From an uncultured Oscillibacter sp. (lineage in GTDB: Bacteria; Bacillota; Clostridia; Oscillospirales; Oscillospiraceae), in the NCBI GenBank assembly GCA_900544105.1, contig UQUC01000006.1, positions 1 through 49,041 of the forward strand: a stretch of 49,041 nt of DNA. The letters run 5' to 3'. Below are positions 41,696 through 49,041 of this stretch, piece by piece (within the stretch, counting starts at the first letter, position 1; every line of letters starts with the position of its first letter). Position numbers and translations under genes: made by a program. Below the pieces are notes generated by a model, which saw only the letters and a list, made by a program, of their open reading frames with translations, searched no databases and was not told where the DNA came from.

Positions 41696-41725
41696 ATCGC
41701 AGAAACTAAGGAGGTGGATATTGCC

Positions 41726-42208
41726 ATGGATAATAAGGACCATGATCTTATAGAGTCTTGGTATCGGCAATATTCGACGTACCTTTTTCGTTACGCTTGT
41801 CTGTTTGTAGATAGCCACACGGCAGAAGAGGTCGTGCAGGAAGCTTTTCGGATCGTATGCGAAAAAGGCTCGTTAGATCAAATAGAGCACCCTAAAACAT
41901 GGCTCCGCAAAATCACGGAGTACGTGATAAAAAATCGTTCCCGCGAGCGTGAAAAATGGAAGGCCATGCTGGTGGATGTGGAAAATCTCCCGGATGACTT
42001 TTGGGGTCGCCATGAAGATGAACCGAATATCGAGTTAGAATATGCAGGTGTAGTTTCACAGGACGATCTACACCTGTTGAAGCTTTTAGCGGTGGACGGC
42101 TATACATATGTTGAAGCGGCAAGGGAATTTAAAACCACGTCGGAGGCCTGCCGCAAACGGGCGAAACGAGCCGAGGATAAGCTACGAAAAAAACTAAAAG
42201 GCAAATAG
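41726..42208 (+). CDS. ECF-type RNA polymerase sigma factor
   Basis: 160 aa. Region 2 (YLFRYACLFVDSHTAEEVVQ) and region 4 (LLKLLAVDGYTYVEAAREF, then TSEACRKRAKRAEDKLRKKL) of small sigma-70 factors. It should direct polymerase to the downstream secreted-protein genes. The ATG at 41726 has AAGGAGGTG 9 nt upstream; the GTG at 41714 overlaps the SD. Confidence 0.85.
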   Translation: MDNKDHDLIESWYRQYSTYLFRYACLFVDSHTAEEVVQEAFRIVCEKGSLDQIEHPKTWLRKITEYVIKNRSREREKWKAMLVDVENLPDDFWGRHEDEPNIELEYAGVVSQDDLHLLKLLAVDGYTYVEAAREFKTTSEACRKRAKRAEDKLRKKLKGK

Positions 42209-42263
42209 TTTGTTGTCCGCTTTTGAGTATCTTCAAGCACTATAAAAACAAGGAGGTTTCAAA

Positions 42264-43190
42264 ATGCCTGACCTTGATGATATGCAGAATAACCTTTATC
42301 GTTTTTTGGAAAAAATCAGCACAGAAGAGCTAAAACGAATTTTGCAGGAAGACTTTGAATCCGATAATTCAGACGATCCCGCAAACGATGAGTTTATTAC
42401 AAGCGTAATGGAGGTGATTGCTCAACGGGAAAGCCAAGATTCTACCTTGCCGCAGTTTGATGTTGATACAGGCTGGAACGACTTCCAAAAGCATTATCGT
42501 CCCACTGAAGAAAATCCCATTTTGATGTGTGATGAGAAAACGATAGATGAAATTACCAAGGAGCACCTAAAAGAGGACCAGGCACTCGAAAACATTCCCC
42601 AGCCCAAACGGGTGGGTCATAGGATCTTGCGTGTCGTTGTGATTGCGGCTATTATGGCCTGCATGTGTGCAATGGCAGCCAGCGCCTTTGAGATCAACAT
42701 TTTCAAGATGTTCGCTCAATGGACGCAAGATATTTTCCAATTCCAACCTGAAATGAATATTTCTCAGAGCGCAGGATATGAAAGCGGTACGTTTTTGGAT
42801 GCTAGCCAAACACTTCAAAGCATTTTGGACGAGCAACACATTGTTGACGCTGTCAGCCCGCAATGGATTCCGGAAGGATTTGAGCTTTCCGCTTTTACAG
42901 CCTATCCCGACATTGATGTTCCTACCTATGCTGCGCTTTATGAAAACCCCGTGACTGAGCAAACCATTATTGCATCTGTTATGGTGCACCACGAGCCGCA
43001 AGCTGCAATGCAAGAAAAGGATTCGAGTGGCGTTACAATTTTTAAAGCGAATGATGTTGAACACTATATTATGAACAACAATGACAAGCTGGTCGCCACA
43101 TGGTTTTCTGAAAATCTGGAGTGCAGTATCACGGGTGAAATTTCCGAAGGCGATATGGAAACTATGATCAATTCCATTTATGAGGAGTAA
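42264..43190 (+). CDS. Membrane-anchored regulator with DUF4367 domain (putative anti-sigma)
   Basis: 308 aa. A cytosolic N-terminal region (~1-115), one membrane segment (~116-140, RILRVVVIAAIMACMCAMAA) and an extracellular C-terminal DUF4367 domain (~175-308, with QWIPEGFELSAFTAYPDID). This layout, directly after a sigma factor gene, fits an anti-sigma factor that holds the sigma until a signal is sensed. SD AAGGAGG. Confidence 0.78.
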   Translation: MPDLDDMQNNLYRFLEKISTEELKRILQEDFESDNSDDPANDEFITSVMEVIAQRESQDSTLPQFDVDTGWNDFQKHYRPTEENPILMCDEKTIDEITKEHLKEDQALENIPQPKRVGHRILRVVVIAAIMACMCAMAASAFEINIFKMFAQWTQDIFQFQPEMNISQSAGYESGTFLDASQTLQSILDEQHIVDAVSPQWIPEGFELSAFTAYPDIDVPTYAALYENPVTEQTIIASVMVHHEPQAAMQEKDSSGVTIFKANDVEHYIMNNNDKLVATWFSENLECSITGEISEGDMETMINSIYEE

Positions 43191-43196
43191 ATTGAA

Positions 43197-43628
43197 TTGA
43201 AGAACGTATTGTCTCGCAGCATTAGTTTGCTTCTGGCCGTCATGCTTGTATGCGCGCTTTCTGTTTCTGCAAGTGCCAGTGATATGTCCACCTACGCTAG
43301 TGACTATTTGAGCAAATATGATGGTACCGTGACCGCCCAAGGTAATGGCGTCATTAAAATTTCTTTTGTGGTCATCGGAACTGAAGTAATTGACGAAATC
43401 GGTGCCAGTAAGATCGTTGTAGAAGAAAAAAGCGGTAGCGCATGGATTCCCGTAAAAACTTACAACAATACTCGAAATCCGGAATTATCTACTACCAACA
43501 GCTTCTCGCACGCAGATTATGTTTTGTATAATGGCGAGGTCGGTAAGACTTACCGCGCGAAAATCACAGTCTTCGGAAATGACGATTTCCGGACGTTCAC
43601 TACCACATCTACGATTGCAACTCGATGA
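43197..43628 (+). CDS. Secreted protein of unknown function
   Basis: 143 aa. A clear signal peptide (ISLLLAVMLVCALSVSASA, cleavage after ASA), then a beta-rich mature part (ISFVVIGTEVIDEIGASKI, SAWIPVKTYNNTRNPELS, YRAKITVFGNDDF). It resembles the small secreted DUF6147-like proteins found after DUF4367 genes; I am not certain. TTG start, GAGGAG 8 nt upstream. It ends in a terminator, so the sigma/anti-sigma/secreted genes form one unit. Confidence 0.75.
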   Translation: MKNVLSRSISLLLAVMLVCALSVSASASDMSTYASDYLSKYDGTVTAQGNGVIKISFVVIGTEVIDEIGASKIVVEEKSGSAWIPVKTYNNTRNPELSTTNSFSHADYVLYNGEVGKTYRAKITVFGNDDFRTFTTTSTIATR

Positions 43629-43631
43629 ATG

Positions 43632-43670
43632 AACTACCTGCTAGGTCACCATACCTAGCAGGTAGTTTTA
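43632..43670 (+). terminator. Terminator after the secreted-protein gene
   Basis: AACTACCTGCTAGGT / ACCTAGCAGGTAGTT perfect stem with CACCAT loop, followed by TTTATAT. Confidence 0.88.
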
Positions 43671-43935
43671 TATATGTATTAATGGAGCCAGTGATGTTGT
43701 TCTCTAATGCATACCATCCCACTTAATATAAAGTTTTAAACATCTGTCCGCTTTTTCTTCACTATAGACACTATTGAAATAAGAGCAACATTTAAGAGGC
43801 CCATGTATTCTTGTTCGAACATCATTCCAATACTTAGAAAATGGAGGTAATAATATTTTTATTCATTTACACCATTTAATATTTTAGAAAGCAAAATATG
43901 TTTACAGCTTTCGCAAAAGTTAGAAAGGAGATGGC
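43671..43935. other. AT-rich intergenic region
   Basis: About 265 bases with no supported gene. It probably holds the promoter of the following gene, but I could not choose a clear -35/-10 pair. Confidence 0.5.
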
Positions 43936-44511
43936 ATGACACAATTATCAACACGGAGAGTAGTAATTATTTTTGTTCTTGTAATGTGCATATCTTTAAC
44001 TGCGAATGTTTTTCTTCTCCAAAAAATTCACAAACAAGGTGAACCTGTTGTAACACCGCCTACTTTCTACCAACTCATTGATTCAATCAATGAAAACTTC
44101 TCTTATACGGGATACAATGAAATTCTGAATCATTCAAATCTATTCATGGCCCTTCCCCAGCAGGCAAATGATGATACCCTCCCAAAGCGTTCCAAAGTAT
44201 TTGTATACAAAGGAATTGATAAGAATGTTGTAATCATGTTAGGGATTAGTTATAGCGAAGTTGCCACAGACTTATCAGAAGAATGGTATGCCAGTTATGA
44301 TTATTCACCTCAAATACTAAATAGCGCGGATGATCTATTCGGATACAACCGAAATCTCCCTTCCGTATTAGTGTGTACAAACTCTTTTAGACTTTCAGGT
44401 TTTAACTATACAATTACATGTTTCTCTGACAACCAGTCAGATATGTTGGCACAAAATGAACTGACTGCATTCAGCAACGCCTTACTTGCTTTTTTAAGCG
44501 AAAAACGCTAG
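43936..44511 (+). CDS. Anchored extracellular protein of unknown function
   Basis: 191 aa. A single N-terminal membrane segment (VVIIFVLVMCISLTANVFLL) and an extracellular domain of mixed strands with no motif I recognise. GAAAGGAG lies upstream of the ATG. It stands alone between a terminator-bounded unit and the small peptide gene. Confidence 0.7.
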   Translation: MTQLSTRRVVIIFVLVMCISLTANVFLLQKIHKQGEPVVTPPTFYQLIDSINENFSYTGYNEILNHSNLFMALPQQANDDTLPKRSKVFVYKGIDKNVVIMLGISYSEVATDLSEEWYASYDYSPQILNSADDLFGYNRNLPSVLVCTNSFRLSGFNYTITCFSDNQSDMLAQNELTAFSNALLAFLSEKR

Positions 44512-44524
44512 ATAGGAGTAAATT

Positions 44525-44665
44525 ATGAAACGTATTGCCAGTTTGTTCTGCACAGTTTTAACATTGCTTTCTATTTGTACTATCCCTGCATCCGCTCATG
44601 AAGAATGCTCGTTTTCTAAAAACCATGTTCCTTATAAGGTTACTTTTGCTTTTTATATGATATAG
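44525..44665 (+). CDS. 46-residue secreted peptide (predicted)
   Basis: ATG with GGAG 9 nt upstream. A signal peptide (IASLFCTVLTLLSICTIPASA) predicts cleavage after ASA, leaving a mature peptide of about 22 residues (HEECSFSKNHVPYKVTFAFY and two more). It begins 13 bases after the stop of the previous gene, suggesting co-transcription. It may be an intact signalling or antimicrobial peptide, or the truncated N terminus of a larger secreted protein. Confidence 0.6.
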   Translation: MKRIASLFCTVLTLLSICTIPASAHEECSFSKNHVPYKVTFAFYMI

Positions 44666-45176
44666 CCGTATAATTACAATTAACAGGCAAAAAATGGATA
44701 AAACTTTAAAACCAACAAATCAGAAAAATCGCAAAGAGAAACCCATCAAGAATAGTTCCATTTTCCAATTTTTTTAATTTTAAACAATTATCAAAAAGAC
44801 GCTAAAGCAATTTGAAAATTAGCTTTCCTATCATAATAAGGCACGAGAATGGAGACGAGGTGGTCGATGTGTGTAGCATATTTGATAAACCAGTATATCT
44901 GATAGGGGATCAAGGAAGATGCATATCTAGGGCTATCTACTGACTATCTTATATAACGATTAGGCTGTAATAAACACTACTATCAGGCAGTAGTGCGGCA
45001 TAATTTTTACTCTTAATAGCGGTTAAAAATGCGTCTCAATTTGAACTTGTGGGAATAAAAAGTTAAATCACCAAAATGGAAAAACTAGATGAAGAAAGAA
45101 TAGGTGATGCCAATGCAAGCTAAAATTTAGTCATAAATAGTAGAAAGCAGAAAAATAATACATGGGAGGAAGAATT
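44666..45176. other. Gene-poor AT-rich region
   Basis: About 510 bases without a supported gene, RNA or hairpin of note. Many stop codons in all frames. It must contain the promoter of the gene at 45177, which I could not place. Confidence 0.55.
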
Positions 45177-46259
45177 ATGAAAAAAATTGCAAATTTGCTG
45201 TTGACCCTTCTATTTATCGCTTCCTTTTCAATAAGCGTATTTGCGGCTGATGTGACGGAAGTAAATGACACTGAAGGCCCAACTATCAGTTCAGATGCAT
45301 GGAATTGTATCGAACAAAAAATTGAAAATAAGAAAGCGGAAGCCCTTTCAATTCTGGAAGCCATGCCATTGACTGTTTCTGCGAATGGGATCGATTATAG
45401 TAGTTACTCATCGGATGAACTGCTCAATATGTATGCCCATATTGTAAAGGAACAAATAATGAACAATGGAAAGTCGGAAAACTCTGGAGAGTTGGAAAAA
45501 ATTGAATTGGCTTTAAATAGTAAAGGAACAATCTTCCTTACTGATGAAGATATGCAACAGCTATTCCCTGCAACCACATCTAGTAAAAGATCTGCTAACG
45601 CGGGTTATCCAGAACCTGGTGATACACGACATAATACATGGTCTGCAACTCAGTCCCTGACATATGATGGTTATGACTGTGTGTTTATGTCTGCATTCCC
45701 CAAAACAGATGATTCGTCGCTCTACTATGAAGAAAATAACCGCGAAGTCTTTGAAGCGAAGCATAAAGATTTTTTGAATGCAGTTATTGAACATTTTTGG
45801 GGAAAAATTGAAGATGCAGCTTATGATTATGTCGGAGTAGGAACCCTTGCAGACCTGTTTGGCATCTTTGACACAGAATCCAGTAGTCCCACTACTTATT
45901 CGGTCGATATTATTACCAGTATGCGGGCAAAATTCTGCTGGGTTTACTACGATGAAATGGATTCTTATATTCCGATGGGAGCAGCACATACCATTGATGA
46001 GGATGTCAATCACGAATATGATAATGCGATGCTCGGGAGGGATCAAGAGCTTAAAAACTATACAAGAAGTACTGGTAACTTTACAAATATTGGCCTAGCG
46101 AGAAAAGCTGTTCAGCAACTTGAAAGTAGAGGCCCCTCGTATCCCTATGCCGAATACTTTAGATCAAGTGGCTTTGAGTACGAATTTGCGGGTGGTGGAG
46201 ATGACGGAACAGTATATTATATGCCTCCGTATGCTATCTATCCGAGTGATGTTACCTAA
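45177..46259 (+). CDS. Large secreted protein of unknown function
   Basis: 360 aa. A signal peptide (IANLLLTLLFIASFSISVFA, cleavage after VFA), then a long mature protein without membrane segments. Helical first part (WNCIEQKIENKKAEALSILE) and a middle part with aromatic and acidic residues (FLNAVIEHFWGKIED, FCWVYYDEMDSYIPMGAAH, EDVNHEYDNAMLG). No family recognised. The ATG at 45177 has GGGAGG upstream; 45162 gives only five more residues. Confidence 0.72.
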   Translation: MKKIANLLLTLLFIASFSISVFAADVTEVNDTEGPTISSDAWNCIEQKIENKKAEALSILEAMPLTVSANGIDYSSYSSDELLNMYAHIVKEQIMNNGKSENSGELEKIELALNSKGTIFLTDEDMQQLFPATTSSKRSANAGYPEPGDTRHNTWSATQSLTYDGYDCVFMSAFPKTDDSSLYYEENNREVFEAKHKDFLNAVIEHFWGKIEDAAYDYVGVGTLADLFGIFDTESSSPTTYSVDIITSMRAKFCWVYYDEMDSYIPMGAAHTIDEDVNHEYDNAMLGRDQELKNYTRSTGNFTNIGLARKAVQQLESRGPSYPYAEYFRSSGFEYEFAGGGDDGTVYYMPPYAIYPSDVT

Positions 46260-46267
46260 AGTGTAAA

Positions 46268-46804
46268 ATGGAGTTCTTAAAGGGAAGTACTACCCGAAAA
46301 ATTATAGCATCACTGCTAGCATTGCTCTTAATTGCAGTTGGCTTTGCACTATTCATTTACTTTCGAGATATTCAAATCGATAAACAATATACTGCCATGA
46401 TAGTAAACACAAGTGGGGAGTTTCAAACTTCAGAACAACGAAATATCAAAATAACTGGGGCGTTAAAAAAGAATTTGCGCGAATTTAGGTTTTCAGGGAC
46501 AATCAACATTGAGGGATACGAGTCTCCTGAAAATAAAGATGGTGTCATTTTATCATTGGTGCTTCAGGAGTCAGAACTTGCCCCAAAGTTGCTTGAGGGC
46601 GATTTAAATTATATTAGTCCAATGCTAGGAATCGAAGAATGCTTGGGCAGGGTTTTCGTAGACTCCCAATTTAATGTTTTTTTCTTTGAGCCTAATGACA
46701 GAAGGGGAAAACTATATGCAGCTCCAGCAAAAACTCCCGAACAGGCCGACAAATTAGCTCATGTATATTTCCCGCAAGATAGTTTCGTATTTATAACGCC
46801 GTAG
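46268..46804 (+). CDS. Membrane-anchored protein of unknown function
   Basis: 178 aa. One N-terminal membrane segment (IIASLLALLLIAVGFALFIY) and an extracellular region of beta strands (NIKITGALKKNLREFRFSG, DGVILSLVLQESELAPKLL). It follows the large secreted protein after 8 nt and probably shares its transcript; no SD is seen. No known family. Confidence 0.68.
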   Translation: MEFLKGSTTRKIIASLLALLLIAVGFALFIYFRDIQIDKQYTAMIVNTSGEFQTSEQRNIKITGALKKNLREFRFSGTINIEGYESPENKDGVILSLVLQESELAPKLLEGDLNYISPMLGIEECLGRVFVDSQFNVFFFEPNDRRGKLYAAPAKTPEQADKLAHVYFPQDSFVFITP

Positions 46805-46949
46805 ATTTGGAGATATTTCTGGAGAGAATGAAGAACTCCGTTTTGTGTCTTACAATGTGTAAGATATTCATGCAAATCAGCACAAAACCTAGGCTGAACG
46901 GCTTCTAGAAATTTTCTATGATGCCATCTGCCTGAAACCCAGAAAAAAG

Positions 46950-46979
46950 CAGGGAGTACCGACTGGTACTCCCTGTTTC
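46950..46979 (+). terminator. Hairpin terminator after the anchored-protein gene
   Basis: CAGGGAGTACC / GGTACTCCCTG perfect 11-bp stem with GACT loop, followed by TTTCC. It ends the unit that began at 45177. Confidence 0.75.
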
Positions 46980-47109
46980 CTCAGCGGGAGCTGCTGGACA
47001 TAAATCATCGCCAATTAGCAAGTTTTCCATAAATATAGCAGACTACAATTACAAAATAAATCCGTTGTCCATTATGATAATCTTGCCGAAACATGAAAGA
47101 AGAATCATC

Positions 47110-47379
47110 ATGGAGCAATGGCCTGTAGTGACACGACAAATCTTACCTGAAAATGGAAAACTTCTTATCCTGCAATATTTTGTGATGAAGAAATTATATT
47201 TTGGAAAACCAAAATATGGCGTCATAATCCCAAGAGCGAAACAGTGGGGGGAGAAGGCGCTTGTACTGAATTTCAGCACATCGCCTGTTCAGATGTTCCG
47301 GCTGATCTGTCCGTTGGATGATTGCACGGTCACTCTAACGGCTCTCATGGATGTACTGGCGGATTGGGAGGGGGCCTAG
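47110..47379 (+). CDS. Short hypothetical protein
   Basis: 89 aa, MEQWPVVTRQILPENGKLL and a basic middle part. No family recognised and no SD at a normal distance. A longer in-frame version begins at a TTG (47065) without an SD either. It may be a decayed gene within the AT-rich left arm. Confidence 0.4.
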   Translation: MEQWPVVTRQILPENGKLLILQYFVMKKLYFGKPKYGVIIPRAKQWGEKALVLNFSTSPVQMFRLICPLDDCTVTLTALMDVLADWEGA

Positions 47380-47484
47380 TGAGTCGATTAGGCTGTGTAG
47401 GATGCATGCCTTCACTATATAGAGTGTTCCTACAGTGTGGTTTCGTTTCTTTATAGAACTGCGTTTTCGCCGTCTTAAATTTCT

Positions 47485-47522
47485 CCAGTGCCGTCTGCTG
47501 CTGGTGCGGCAGACGGCATTGG
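47485..47522. repeat. Large hairpin
   Basis: CCAGTGCCGTCTGC (47485-47498) pairs with GCAGACGGCATTGG (47509-47522) with one wobble, 10-base loop. No T run follows, so it is not an obvious terminator. Confidence 0.55.
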
Positions 47523-47589
47523 GTAGCCTGATAGCTCTAGGATGTAGTAGTGATTGTTGCTTCGCAGCCATTTTGTTTCGGCCATAGCG

Positions 47590-47868
47590 TTTGATGCCTA
47601 CCTTACTAACGGGATACTTACTATTGTAATCGGGTGGTGCCGAGCACCAACGGAAAGACCTGTGTGAAGGGGAGTCCGTGAGTGGGAGAAAGGGAAGTAG
47701 AAGACGGAGGCGGTTGCCCGGGAGTACAATCGGACGCCTATAATCAGTTGACTTGGAAACTGAAAGACGCTTTCACAGCTTAGGAAATGAATCGGGAGGA
47801 GTATGTGCGAAAACTGAATAAGATGTGAGAAAGCAGGAAGTCTGTCCCGAGAGGGACAGGCTTCTTTT
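47590..47868 (+). ncRNA. Candidate structured RNA
   Basis: A purine-rich region with several short stems, for example GGTG/CACC at 47633-47648, ends at a good terminator (GAAGTCTGTCCC / GGGACAGGCTTC, loop GAGA, then TTTT; 47837-47868). It has no coding potential. I do not recognise a known RNA class; a group II intron remnant was considered but not supported. Confidence 0.4.
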
Positions 47869-48243
47869 GCTACGAAGACTTTTATCTTGTTATTCTGCGT
47901 ATTGTTGATACACTTCCTCAGCAGATGATGAGGTGGGTAGAAAGCACAGATTTAAAAACTGTTTAGAAAACGCCCATTATCTTTCAGAATGCAGGGCGGA
48001 AAAAGGGACCCTAAATGGGTATCATATTAATTGTGGTTTGCAACGGGCCGGAATAATTGTTAGGAATATTGACAATTTAACAGCGTCTTATTTTTATTGG
48101 CCTACTATAGATTAATATTTTACTACATATCCAATTTTATAACAAGATGTGCTGCGAACCATCATTCGCCCCAGAGCATCTTTCTATGGAAAAACTCCAA
48201 CTTTTCGCCACGTGCCTGCTTTGATACAATGAAGATGTATTTC

Positions 48244-48278
48244 AGGGCGAAGTAAGTTAGGGCGGAGTAAGTTAGGGA
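48244..48278 (+). repeat. Tandem 15-bp repeat
   Basis: AGGGCGAAGTAAGTT, AGGGCGGAGTAAGTT and a partial AGGGA follow each other. The SD-like GGGAGG next to the third copy has no start codon in frame. It may be part of a leader or attachment-like site. Confidence 0.6.
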
Positions 48279-48357
48279 GGAACAGCGACGGAAAGGGGGT
48301 AAGTGCGCCCTCCGCCGGCCTCAAAACGACCTGGAATTGAATAAGGACAAGAACGAA

Positions 48358-48395
48358 ACCGTAATTGCTCAATGGAGCGATTGCGGTCTTTTTTT
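48358..48395 (+). terminator. Terminator before the GC-rich region's first gene
   Basis: ACCGTAATTGCTC / GAGCGATTGCGGT stem with short loop, followed by a run of T's. It lies about 28 nt before the start codon at 48423, so it may be an attenuator or the end of the preceding transcript. Confidence 0.75.
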
Positions 48396-48422
48396 GTCCA
48401 AAAATCGAAAGGAGCAAATTTT

Positions 48423-49041
48423 ATGAGTGAACCCAGCAACAGCGCATGGCCTTTTTCCGAAATCACCAACACTGAAGGACTGGACATCGACAAAATCTTT
48501 GGAACTGGCTCCGGCGCAGCAAGTCAGGGCAACCCCTTTGAGGTTCCTGCCGCAGCTGAGCCGCCTATCGCCCCCTCCCCTGCCCCTGTCGTGCAGGAAG
48601 CACCAGCAGTGCCTCTCGCAGCACCCGCACCGGCTCCTGCCGCTGCCCCTGCTGTTCCAGCACCCAAAGCGCCTGCTTCCGCACAGCCTGCTTCTGAAGT
48701 TCCCGCAGAAAATCCTATTGCAGCGGCGTTTGAGCAGAAGACGGTGGAGAATACCAAGCAGGGCCTTCTGGAGAAACCCCCGGTGTTCTATCACAAGGGC
48801 GTGAAGGAGGAAATCGAGGATGCCTCCATGACCTTCGAGGAACTGCGGATCAGAAAGTCTGAGGACTTCACTGATCTGGAGGAAGGCAAGCGTGTATCCT
48901 GGAGCGTGGAATACTGCGGCATCCGCAAGGAGGTCAAGGACCCCAAGGGTACCACGATCATTTCCATGAAGGAGATGATCGAGCGCTCCCGCGAGTTCCT
49001 GGACGCCCTCAAGAAAACGAAAGACAAGAATCCGTGCTGCT
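48423..49041 (+). CDS. Pro/Ala-rich protein of the integrative element, cut by window end
   Basis: 206 codons are visible, no stop before the window end. An N-terminal short region (PFSEITNTEGLDIDKIFGTG) is followed by a Pro/Ala-rich linker (~46-100) and a folded-looking part (VFYHKGVKEEIEDASMTFEE, KRVSWSVEYCGIRKEVKD). AAAGGAGC is the SD, 8 nt before the ATG. Base composition is clearly higher in GC than the preceding 11 kb, so this is probably the first gene of the element's core. I do not recognise the family. Confidence 0.75.
   Translation, partial: MSEPSNSAWPFSEITNTEGLDIDKIFGTGSGAASQGNPFEVPAAAEPPIAPSPAPVVQEAPAVPLAAPAPAPAAAPAVPAPKAPASAQPASEVPAENPIAAAFEQKTVENTKQGLLEKPPVFYHKGVKEEIEDASMTFEELRIRKSEDFTDLEEGKRVSWSVEYCGIRKEVKDPKGTTIISMKEMIERSREFLDALKKTKDKNPCC

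Larger units (their letters stand above)
47380..48422. other. Long non-coding stretch before the GC-rich region
   Basis: Over 1 kb without a convincing gene. It contains a large hairpin (47485-47522), a structured segment ending in a terminator (47590-47868), a weak short frame at 47933-48115 that I do not support as a gene, a tandem 15-bp repeat (48244-48278) and a terminator (48358-48395) before the next gene. Confidence 0.6.
37005..49041. mobile_element. Left arm of an integrative (likely conjugative) element at tRNA-Leu
   Basis: Integrase and excisionase genes of the Tn916-type layout lie next to a tRNA-Leu, and the gene content changes from core to accessory here: an AT-rich mosaic of pseudogenes, regulators and secreted proteins, followed by a GC-rich region from 48.2 kb. 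No conjugation (virB/D4) gene is inside the window; the element runs past base 49041. The right end is not visible, so conjugative rather than merely mobilisable status is inferred. Confidence 0.75.

Noticed and set aside
47933..48115. 60-codon frame in the AT-rich gap
   Set aside because: No SD, no recognisable family and stop-dense surroundings; could be a decayed gene end but not supportable.

Overview
The window looks like the chromosome of a spore-forming, gut-type Clostridia, most likely Oscillospiraceae (Oscillibacter/Flavonifractor-like). This rests on high GC in the core genes, strong SD sites with ATG/GTG/TTG starts, SpmA/SpmB, a SpoIIIE/FtsK translocase, a T-box leader and Firmicutes-type small families (YlmH, DUF896). 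The genus is inferred from gene content only.

Layout. 1-363: end of a tRNA cluster (Lys, Glu), then a 5S rRNA gene with its own promoter and terminator. 503-19461: chromosomal core with uppP, ftsK/spoIIIE, a T-box-controlled aminotransferase, small metabolic and repair genes, udk, an SH3 wall-associated protein, an ABC exporter, ylmH, pepD, a zinc-type binding lipoprotein with a Fur-family box, spmAB, a deaminase and a KdpDE-like two-component pair. 19634-33745: a compact one-strand block of phage structural and lysis genes in PBSX (xkd) order. It has packaging, head, contractile tail, baseplate, holin and a phosphodiester-glycosidase-like enzyme, but no integrase, repressor, replication gene, full-size tape measure or tail fibre. 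33867-36574: core again (membrane protein, era, pyridoxal/pyridoxamine kinase). 36686-37004: a degenerate tRNA-Leu followed by an intact tRNA-Leu(UAG). From about 37005 to the window end: left arm of an integrative (probably conjugative) element at the tRNA-Leu, with integrase, excisionase, a sigma-like regulator, an AT-rich mosaic of broken genes, a regulator/sigma/anti-sigma set with secreted and anchored proteins, and finally the start of a GC-rich gene cut by the window end.

Most unusual observation. Two unrelated genes, uppP (host) and the phage-block portal gene, each carry the same kind of insertion at their 3' end. A 158-nt segment with five hairpins follows the gene and is followed by a 65-bp copy of the gene's own tail. 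The repeat period is 223 nt in both places. The hairpins keep their pairing through compensatory base changes, while the flanks are unrelated. This looks like a small structured mobile element that makes a very long target duplication and leaves the target protein almost intact. I do not recognise it as a named family.

The second point of interest is the roughly 14-kb phage block. Its size, gene set and lack of any autonomous phage functions fit a domesticated particle of the PBSX or gene-transfer-agent type.
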